A stretch of 38,414 nucleotides of DNA from Acidobacteriota bacterium (GTDB taxonomy: Bacteria > Acidobacteriota > Terriglobia > Bryobacterales > Bryobacteraceae). Each line of letters begins with the position of its first letter. The first letter of the stretch is position 1. The stretch spans positions 31,090 to 69,503 of the forward strand of contig JAFDVS010000052.1 in the NCBI GenBank assembly GCA_018268935.1. The letters run 5' to 3'. Both the position numbers and the translations under genes were made by a program. This document shows, in pieces, positions 16,943 through 23,861 of the stretch. The notes beneath the pieces are model-generated. The model saw nothing but the letters and a program-made list of their open reading frames with translations, made no database searches and was not told the DNA's origin.

Positions 16943-19900
16943 TCGAACAATGGCGCGAACGTCTCAAACAAACGCACGGCACGCGCTTCGAGCTGCTCCG
17001 CCACTTCCTGCCGCGATTTCTGGATAGCGATCTGCTCTCCGCCCCCGGCGCAGGAGCCCGCGTGGCCGGCGGCATCGGTGCGGTGCTCATCTCCAGTTGG
17101 ATGCTGCTCGCCTACCTGCTGCTCTACAAGTACAAAACGCTCGGCGACATGAACCTCCATCACCGCATCGCCGCCGAAGTGCAGCTCGATCTCGCCGCCC
17201 TCGCGGGAATGGCGATCTGCGCGGCCATGGTCCTGGTGGCGGCCTTGTGGCAAGCGCTCTATCCTTCCTTGCGCGACTATCTTTCCATGGCCGGATTCCC
17301 GGTCAGTTCGGCCGATATTTTCCTCGCCAAGTTCACCTCCGTCGTCATCGCCTTCGGAGCGTTCCTCGCCGTGTTCATTTTCCCTTCCGCGCTCGTGTTC
17401 TCCCTCGTCACCGGCGCACCGATTGCCCTCAGCTTCGGAACGCTCACCGCCGCCTCCAGCCTCACCTTCTTCGGCGCCATCGCCATCCAAGGCATCCTGC
17501 TGAACACACTCCCGGCTCGCTGGTTTGAACGGGTCATGATCGCCCTACAAGCCCTGCTCGCCACCGCCGGACTCGGCGGATTCTCCTTCGCCGCCTGGAA
17601 AGGGCAGGAACTGCTGTCCGCACTTTCGAGGGTTAGCCTGTGGCAGGTGGCTTTGCTCCCGCCCGCCATCGCCGCAATCGTCTACCTGGTCAGCTTCCGC
17701 CGCTACCGCCGCCTGCTGCTCGAAGCTCCGCGCCTCGCGCCTCCCCGTCGCGCCGGCCTGCTCTCGCGCCTGCTCGACCTCTGGATTCGCGACCCGCGCG
17801 AGCTCGCCGCCTTTACATTTCTTTACAAGACGATGGCGCGTAGCCGCACGCATCGCCTGGCCGCGCTCGTCTACATCGGGCTCGCCGTGGCATGGATGGC
17901 GAAGAGCGCCGTCGAAGCCGTAGTCCAAACCTCCGGCCACCCCGAATGGAATCGCGTCCTGCTCACCTCCGGCCCGCTCGCCCTCACCGTGTTCACCCTC
18001 ATCGGCCTGCGCCATCTCTTCTCCCTGCCCACCGAGCTACGCGCCAATTGGATGTTCCAGATCACCGAGCGTGAAGGCCGCCTTAGTTGGATGCGCGCCG
18101 TCGAGCGTTTCGTCATCGCCTGTGGCATCGCCCCCGCCGTGCTCACCGGCTCCGTATTCGTCTGGCGCTCCGATGGCCCCATCGTCGGCATCGCCTGGAC
18201 GGTGATCGCTTTCTTCCTCGCCGCTATCGGCTTTGAGCGCCTCTTCCGCGACTGGCGCAAGCTCCCCTTCACCTGTTCTTACATCCCCGGCAAACGCCCG
18301 CCTCTGCTCAACCTCACGCTGTTCACCGTGACGATGCTCACCATGATGCCCGTGGCCTGGATCATCTACAAATGCTCCACTAACTCCGCGTCATTCCTCA
18401 TTCTGCTCACCCTCGAAATCGGCGTCTGGCTTTGGGCCCGGCAAGCGCGCCTCCGCACCTGGGGCATCGCTCCCCTCCGCTACGAGGATCAGATGGAAGC
18501 CGACGTCGATACCTATGGCTTCTCCGGTGAAGGCACCGTGCTCGCCCAGGAGCAGTTCCAACGCGAATGGACCGACTACCTCCGTGGCGCCGACACTGAC
18601 CCCATCCTTCGTCCGCTTGAGGAAGGCGAAACCCGTACCTCGCGCATCATGGAGTGGCTGCGCGCCATCCCTCAGGACCTGCGCTTCGCCCTGCGCCTGC
18701 TCCTCAAGAAGCCCGGCTTTGCCGCTTCCATCATCATCACTCTCGGCCTCGGCCTCGGCTTGAACGCGGCTTTCTTCACCATCTTCAACGCCTTCCTCCT
18801 TCGCCCGCTGGCCGTGCGCGATCCGGCCAGCCTCATCTCCATCGAGTTCGAAACCAAATACCGCACCGACACCCACCTCAGTTGGCAGGAATTTCAGTTG
18901 TTCGCAAGTGGCCTGCGCGAATTGCCCGAAATCGCAGCCTCCAGCATGGAAGGCACCGGACTCGACGGCCACGCCTCCAAGGTCGCCCTGGTCAGCAACA
19001 ACTTCTTCAACGTGCTTGGCGCAGGCGCCGCGCTCGGCCGTCCCATCCAGCCCGAAGACACTGAGCCCGTCGTGGTGCTCAGTCACAACGCCTGGCAGAC
19101 GCGCTTCGCCTCCGATCCCAAAATCATTGGCCGCCGGGTGCAGGTCAACGGGCATCCGTTCGAAGTGATCGGCGTAGCCGCCCCGGAGTTCGCCGGTGTC
19201 AACGTCGGCACGGTGGCCATCGCGCCCAAGAGCATGGCCCGCTACGGCATCGCCACCGCCGATTTCTGGGTGCCCATCAATGTCTGGATGCGCACGCCCG
19301 GCATGATCCAGTACCCCGTGTACGGCGTGCTCGCCCGGCTCCCCGCGGGAATGAGCGAATCGCAGGCCCGCCACGTGGCCGGCTCGCTGGCGGCGCAACT
19401 CACCCGCAGCCGCCCCGATTACGATCGCATCCACTGGACCACCGTCGAATCGCTCGATATCCCCGTCACCTGGACCGCGCTCCAGTTCTCGCTTCCGCTG
19501 TTGTTCGCCTTCGTCCTCACCATGCTGATCCCCTGCGCCAACGCAGCCAACATGATGCTCGCCCGAGCCATGTCGCGCCAGCGCGAATTGGGAACGCGTC
19601 TCTCCATCGGAGCCAGCCGCGGCCGCATCATACGCCAGTTGCTAGCCGAAAGCTTCGTGCTCGCGCTGCTGGCAAGCGCCGTCGGAATCGCCGTATCGCG
19701 CCTCGCCCTGCAAGCCTTTTCTCAATCCCTCTACGCCACCGCTCCGCCCACGCTGCTCTTCCGCATGCGCATCCCCGATTTCGTCGTCGATACCAACGTC
19801 TATGTATACATGCTGCTGGTGGCGATGCTCACCACGGCGCTGTTCGCACTCGCTCCGGCTGCCCACGCTACTCGCGTGGCAATCTCCTTCGCCCTCCGTG

Positions 19901-21066
19901 GCGAGTTGGGAATCCTGCGCCCCTCCCGCGTTCGCGACGCTCTGGTCGTAGTGCAGGTCTCAGCCTGCGTCATGCTGCTGGCCACCGCCGGAGTGCTGCT
20001 CCGCGGATCGGGCCGCAGCGTCCAACTCAATCGCGGTTACGAAAGCCGTGGCTTGTTCGCCGCCGCCAATCAAAGCCCGGAAGACACCGCCGAACTGGTG
20101 AAGGTGCTCGATCGCGAATCGTGGGTGGAGACTCGTGGTTTCCTCTTCGGCTTGCCCGCGGCCATGAGCAATGAGTTGATGGCCAACGCCGCCCGCCCCG
20201 GCTGGCATAGCACCAACTACATGGGCGGATCCTCCGAGTTTCTCCGTCTGCTGCGCATCCCGTTGTTGCGAGGGCGCACCTTCACCCGCGAGGAAAGCGA
20301 AAGCCGCGCGCCCGTCACCGTGATCACCGAACGCGCCGCGGCCACCCTCTGGCCCGGTGAAGACCCCATTGGCAAAACGCTCCGCATCCAACGCGGCGAT
20401 GGCAGCAATTTGCGTCATCCGCGCTTCACTGAGGCCACGGTGATCGGTGTCTCGCGCGATATCATCTCCAGGGCCAAAGACGGAGGCCCGAAGCCAACGG
20501 CCTTCTTTCCGGACACCAATCGCCGTGGCGCAACCCTCATGGTGCGCGGCAAAGGCTCACCCGAACAAACAGCACGGCAACTCGACAGCGCCCTTTCCCG
20601 ATCCCCCGGCTCCGCCCACGGCGCACGCATCGTCGCCATGCAGGAAGTGGTCGATTGGGACATCTATCCACAGCAGGCCGTATCGTGGCTTTCCACCATC
20701 CTGGGCGTAGTGGCGCTACTTCTCACCGTCAGCGGCATCTACGGAGTCCTGTCTTATCTCGTCAGCCAGCGCACCAAGGAAATCGGCATCCGCATGGCCC
20801 TCGGCGCAACTCCTGCCCGCATCGCCCACATGGTGATCCTCTACTCCGCGCGCATGGTCGCCATCGGGCTGCTCTTCGGCGTAATCCTCGCCTCCGGCGC
20901 ACTGCAATACTGCGCATCGCAAATCGATCTGGCCATCGACCACTTCGACCTGCTCGCTTACGGCGGAACATTATGCGCCGTTGCTGCCGCCGCACTGCTG
21001 GCAGCCTTCGCACCGGTACGCCGCGCCTGCCGCGTCGATCCCCAACGCGCCGTCCGTACCGATTGA
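16939..21066 (+). CDS. fused ABC-2-like permease / FtsX-like ADOP permease
   Basis: The protein has 1375 residues in one uninterrupted frame. Residues 1 to about 560 form a polytopic permease with about ten or more hydrophobic segments (VAGGIGAVLISSWMLLAYLL; YPSLRDYLSMAGFPVSSADI; PTELRANWMFQITEREGR), the expected partner of the ATPase. From about 575 the protein becomes an ADOP permease: DLRFALRLLLKKPGF, a first membrane helix, a MacB-like periplasmic domain (NNFFNVLGAGAALGRPI; VNGHPFEVIGVAAPEFAGV), an FtsX block at about 850-980 (SRQRELGTRLSIGASRGRII), a second periplasmic domain, and a final FtsX block (SQRTKEIGIRMALGATPARI) ending VDPQRAVRTD. The two halves normally occur as separate proteins. 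The fusion suggests a single machine coupling transport in the membrane to MacB-like periplasmic work. A kinase gene follows after 37 bp. Confidence 0.9.
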   Translation: MIEQWRERLKQTHGTRFELLRHFLPRFLDSDLLSAPGAGARVAGGIGAVLISSWMLLAYLLLYKYKTLGDMNLHHRIAAEVQLDLAALAGMAICAAMVLVAALWQALYPSLRDYLSMAGFPVSSADIFLAKFTSVVIAFGAFLAVFIFPSALVFSLVTGAPIALSFGTLTAASSLTFFGAIAIQGILLNTLPARWFERVMIALQALLATAGLGGFSFAAWKGQELLSALSRVSLWQVALLPPAIAAIVYLVSFRRYRRLLLEAPRLAPPRRAGLLSRLLDLWIRDPRELAAFTFLYKTMARSRTHRLAALVYIGLAVAWMAKSAVEAVVQTSGHPEWNRVLLTSGPLALTVFTLIGLRHLFSLPTELRANWMFQITEREGRLSWMRAVERFVIACGIAPAVLTGSVFVWRSDGPIVGIAWTVIAFFLAAIGFERLFRDWRKLPFTCSYIPGKRPPLLNLTLFTVTMLTMMPVAWIIYKCSTNSASFLILLTLEIGVWLWARQARLRTWGIAPLRYEDQMEADVDTYGFSGEGTVLAQEQFQREWTDYLRGADTDPILRPLEEGETRTSRIMEWLRAIPQDLRFALRLLLKKPGFAASIIITLGLGLGLNAAFFTIFNAFLLRPLAVRDPASLISIEFETKYRTDTHLSWQEFQLFASGLRELPEIAASSMEGTGLDGHASKVALVSNNFFNVLGAGAALGRPIQPEDTEPVVVLSHNAWQTRFASDPKIIGRRVQVNGHPFEVIGVAAPEFAGVNVGTVAIAPKSMARYGIATADFWVPINVWMRTPGMIQYPVYGVLARLPAGMSESQARHVAGSLAAQLTRSRPDYDRIHWTTVESLDIPVTWTALQFSLPLLFAFVLTMLIPCANAANMMLARAMSRQRELGTRLSIGASRGRIIRQLLAESFVLALLASAVGIAVSRLALQAFSQSLYATAPPTLLFRMRIPDFVVDTNVYVYMLLVAMLTTALFALAPAAHATRVAISFALRGELGILRPSRVRDALVVVQVSACVMLLATAGVLLRGSGRSVQLNRGYESRGLFAAANQSPEDTAELVKVLDRESWVETRGFLFGLPAAMSNELMANAARPGWHSTNYMGGSSEFLRLLRIPLLRGRTFTREESESRAPVTVITERAAATLWPGEDPIGKTLRIQRGDGSNLRHPRFTEATVIGVSRDIISRAKDGGPKPTAFFPDTNRRGATLMVRGKGSPEQTARQLDSALSRSPGSAHGARIVAMQEVVDWDIYPQQAVSWLSTILGVVALLLTVSGIYGVLSYLVSQRTKEIGIRMALGATPARIAHMVILYSARMVAIGLLFGVILASGALQYCASQIDLAIDHFDLLAYGGTLCAVAAAALLAAFAPVRRACRVDPQRAVRTD

Positions 21067-21076
21067 GCGCCAGCCG

Positions 21077-21085
21077 TGAGATAAT
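21077..21085 (+). promoter_or_regulatory. extended -10 promoter of first kinase gene
   Basis: TGA-GATAAT (a TGn extended -10) lies within a 17-base block, CGTGAGATAATTGCCCA at 21075-21091, that is identical before the second kinase gene (23836-23852). The start would be about 12 nt before the ATG. No Shine-Dalgarno is visible. Confidence 0.55.
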
Positions 21086-21103
21086 TGCCCACATTCACCA
21101 CGA

Positions 21104-21406
21104 ATGACGGGCTCACGGCTGGGACAATACCAACTTCTCGAAAAGATTGGTTCGGGAGGAATGGGCGACGTGTACAAGGCACGCGACACGCGGCTCAACC
21201 GTCTTGTCGCCGTGAAAGTACTCCCGCCTAACAAAGTTGCCAATGAAGACCGCAAGCGCCGCTTCATTCAGGAAGCTCAGGCCGCTTCCGCCCTGCAGCA
21301 TCCCAACATCGTCGTCATCCATGACATCAACGAAGAAAACGGTGTCGTCTACATGGCGATGGAGTACATCGCCGGCAAAACGCTCGACGAACGCATTCCG
21401 CGCTAG
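21104..21406 (+). CDS. N-lobe fragment of Ser/Thr protein kinase
   Basis: This 100-residue piece is the product if the amber codon ends translation. It holds the Gly-rich loop, the catalytic Lys38 and the alpha-C Glu (FIQEAQ), and stops just after the hinge (MEYIAGKTLDERIPR). It cannot catalyse phosphotransfer alone. It could act as a nucleotide-binding fragment or be degraded; no function is claimed. Confidence 0.5.
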   Translation: MTGSRLGQYQLLEKIGSGGMGDVYKARDTRLNRLVAVKVLPPNKVANEDRKRRFIQEAQAASALQHPNIVVIHDINEENGVVYMAMEYIAGKTLDERIPR

Positions 21407-21409
21407 GGC

Positions 21410-23725
21410 ATGCGCCTCGGCGAAGCCCTGAAAATCGCAATCCCCATCGCCGACGGCCTAGCCAAAGCACACGCAGCCGGCATCATCCACCGTGACGTAA
21501 AGCCCGCCAACATCATCGTCGGCGACGACGGCATCGTCAAAATTCTCGACTTCGGCCTCGCCAAACTCACCGAGAATACCTCCGGCATCGAAGCCGATGC
21601 CACCCGCGCCGCCTCCCCGCGCACCGAAGACGGCGCCATCCTTGGCACCGTGCAGTACATGTCTCCCGAACAGGCCGAATCGAAGAAGATCGACGCCCGC
21701 AGCGACATCTTCAGCTTCGGCGTGACGCTCTACGAAATGCTCGCCGGCGGGCGGCCTTTTCAGGGCGAGTCGATGGCCGCCACGCTCTCCGCCATCCTCA
21801 AGGAAGAACCGAAGCCCATCGAAAACCTGCCGGCGGAAGTGGACCGCATCCTCCGCCGCTGCCTGCGCAAGGACCCGGCCCGGCGGTTCCAGAGCATGGC
21901 GGATGTAAAGGTCGTATTGGAGGAAATTCGCGAAGAGTCGGAATCGGGAAGCCTGGAAGCGCCGAAAGCAGCCGCCGCGCCGCGCCGGAGTCTCGTTCTA
22001 CCGGCCACAATCGCACTAGGCATTGCGGCCGTGGCAGCCATAGGCTGGATCTTGACACGCCCCAAACCTGCTCAGGAATTCCGCCTGCGGCAACTGACCG
22101 CGGATAGCGGGCTTACGCAATCGCCCGATCTTTCCCCCGATGGAAAACTGGTTACCTATGCCTCCGACCGCGCGGGAGAAGGAAATCTCGATATCTGGGT
22201 GCATCCGCTCACCCCAGGAGCCCGTCCCATCCGCCTCACCAAGGATTCGTCCGATGAGTTGACGCCAAGCTTTTCGCCGGATGGCGGCCAGATTATCTAC
22301 CGCTCCGACCGCGGCGACGGTGGCGTCTATATCGTCCCTGCCCTTGGCGGAGACGAGCGGCTGCTGGTTACTCGCGGCTATACGCCGCGCTTCTCCCCCG
22401 ACGGGCAGTTTGTCGCTTACTCCACCGGCCAGATTGAGGCAAAGGTTTACGTCATTCCGGTTTCGGGAGGACCGCCACGCCAGGTAGGAGCCGACATCCC
22501 ACGCGCGATCGAGCCGATCTGGTCGCCCGATGGAGCTCGGCTGTTGATCCGGGGACCGGACGTTGTCGGAGGCCGTGTTTCACAAGATTACTGGCTTGCG
22601 CCTTTGTCCGGGGGCAAGTCACTGCGAACCGGCCTCCAACCCGCTTTGACCGCACAAAAAATTTCGGGAACGGTTTCGGATTGGCGCGGAAAGTCCTTAT
22701 ATATGGCTGCGGGATCGGCCGTACGGGAGGTGGAATGGGATCCCGATTCCGCACGCGCCCCCGTACTCCGCCAAGGCACGTCAGTCACTGGCGACCTATT
22801 TGGAGTACGGGGAATGGCCGCCAAGTGGGTTTTCTCCGCCGGCTCGGCGTCGAATCATCTCTGGACCCTGCCCATCGACCATAACAGTGGTAGGGTAACC
22901 GGCCCGATGCAACCTTTACCGCACGGCGGCGGCGGACAGATTCAACCCTCCAGTTCCACTGATGGAAGATTGCTTGCGTATACGCAAAGGAGCCCGCAAG
23001 CCGACGAATTACGGCTTCGTGACATGGAAAGCGGCAAAGAAAGGGTTCTTCTGACTGAACTTGCCCGTCCCAAAGTATCTCCTGATGGCGCAAGAATTGC
23101 CTACGGCGCTGTGGGCAATGGGCTCTTTCTAATGGAGACTGCGGGCGGCCAATCCCGGCGACTGGTGAAGTTCGACAAAGGCGGCCAAGTTTATGGTTGG
23201 ACAGCAGATGGAAAGTCCGTCATCTTCTATCGCACCTCCCCCACTCGATTCTTCACCATCGAACCGGACACAGGTAGAGAACAGGAACTGCTCTCTCACC
23301 CCACACTCGAGGTGCACGGCGTGGAGCCCTCACCCGATAACCGCTGGGTCGCCTTCCACCTTCCGGCGGCGCGCAACCAGCCTGTGAAGATCGCGCCCAT
23401 GCGCAATGGTCGCGGCGCGGATGAATCCGAATGGATTACCGTAGCCGACTATCCAGGCCGCAACAACCGCCCCTGGTGGTCTCCCGATGGTAACCTGCTT
23501 TACTTCCTCTCCATGAAGGACAACTACCCGGACATCTGGGCGCAGCGCCTGGATCCGCAAACCAAGCGTCCGGTGGGAGACGCATTCCCCATCGTGCACT
23601 TCCATGAGACGCGCAAAGCACCCAACATCAGCGGGGCTGGTTCCTTCGGACCAGCGATAGGAAGGAACCAGATCATCTTCTCCCTCATGGAACTATCGGC
23701 CAACGTTTGGATCGCCGAGAAGTAA
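21410..23725 (+). CDS. kinase C-lobe plus TolB-like propeller fragment
   Basis: This 771-residue piece would start at the ATG two codons after the amber codon (TAG GGC ATG), a good arrangement for reinitiation. It keeps HRDVKPANI, DFGLAKL, the transmembrane helix and the whole extracytoplasmic propeller. It lacks the ATP-binding N-lobe, so alone it would be a membrane-anchored propeller with a dead cytoplasmic half. Confidence 0.55.
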   Translation: MRLGEALKIAIPIADGLAKAHAAGIIHRDVKPANIIVGDDGIVKILDFGLAKLTENTSGIEADATRAASPRTEDGAILGTVQYMSPEQAESKKIDARSDIFSFGVTLYEMLAGGRPFQGESMAATLSAILKEEPKPIENLPAEVDRILRRCLRKDPARRFQSMADVKVVLEEIREESESGSLEAPKAAAAPRRSLVLPATIALGIAAVAAIGWILTRPKPAQEFRLRQLTADSGLTQSPDLSPDGKLVTYASDRAGEGNLDIWVHPLTPGARPIRLTKDSSDELTPSFSPDGGQIIYRSDRGDGGVYIVPALGGDERLLVTRGYTPRFSPDGQFVAYSTGQIEAKVYVIPVSGGPPRQVGADIPRAIEPIWSPDGARLLIRGPDVVGGRVSQDYWLAPLSGGKSLRTGLQPALTAQKISGTVSDWRGKSLYMAAGSAVREVEWDPDSARAPVLRQGTSVTGDLFGVRGMAAKWVFSAGSASNHLWTLPIDHNSGRVTGPMQPLPHGGGGQIQPSSSTDGRLLAYTQRSPQADELRLRDMESGKERVLLTELARPKVSPDGARIAYGAVGNGLFLMETAGGQSRRLVKFDKGGQVYGWTADGKSVIFYRTSPTRFFTIEPDTGREQELLSHPTLEVHGVEPSPDNRWVAFHLPAARNQPVKIAPMRNGRGADESEWITVADYPGRNNRPWWSPDGNLLYFLSMKDNYPDIWAQRLDPQTKRPVGDAFPIVHFHETRKAPNISGAGSFGPAIGRNQIIFSLMELSANVWIAEK

Positions 23726-23740
23726 TAGATTAAACGCTCG

Positions 23741-23827
23741 GAGCGGCGATACGATGCGGCGCGGCCTTATCCGCAACAGGCAGTGTCGTGCACGGTGGAC
23801 CCGCAACGAGCCGTGCGCGCGGATTGA
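23741..23827 (+). pseudogene. relic of an ADOP-permease 3' end
   Basis: Between the two kinase genes, one frame ends SCTVDPQRAVRAD followed by TGA (VDPQRAVRAD coded by 23795-23824). This matches the VDPQRAVRTD stop of the permease at 21066, and lies at a similar distance (about 35 bp) before the next kinase start. Similarity fades upstream. It indicates that a permease-plus-kinase unit was once present, or that the duplicated block began inside the permease gene. Confidence 0.65.
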
Positions 23828-23837
23828 ACACAAAGCG

Positions 23838-23846
23838 TGAGATAAT
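23838..23846 (+). promoter_or_regulatory. extended -10 promoter of second kinase gene
   Basis: TGA-GATAAT, within the same 17-base block found before the first kinase gene. It lies 15 bp before the ATG, so the leader would be under 12 nt. No Shine-Dalgarno is visible. Conservation against diverged surroundings supports function. Confidence 0.55.
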
Positions 23847-23861
23847 TGCCCATTCACTGAA

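Larger units (their letters stand above)
21104..23725 (+). pseudogene. Ser/Thr kinase-propeller gene interrupted by amber codon 101
   Basis: Read through, the frame encodes about 873 residues parallel to the intact gene at 23862. Codon 101 is TAG (21404-21406), where the paralogue has CAG (Gln), a single C-to-T difference. No other stop or frameshift occurs. Order: kinase N-lobe (GSGGMGDVYKARD, catalytic Lys in VAVKVL), amber, catalytic loop HRDVKPANI, DFGLAKL, SPEQ, one transmembrane helix (LVLPATIALGIAAVAAIGWIL), then a TolB/PD40-type propeller (LSPDGKLVTYASD; FSPDGGQIIYRSD; WWSPDGNLLYFLS). The intact rest suggests a recent mutation, suppression or readthrough, reinitiation at ATG 21410, or a sequence error. 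If read as two pieces, neither is a complete kinase: the N-piece lacks HRD and DFG, and the C-piece lacks the ATP loop and Lys. Confidence 0.75.
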
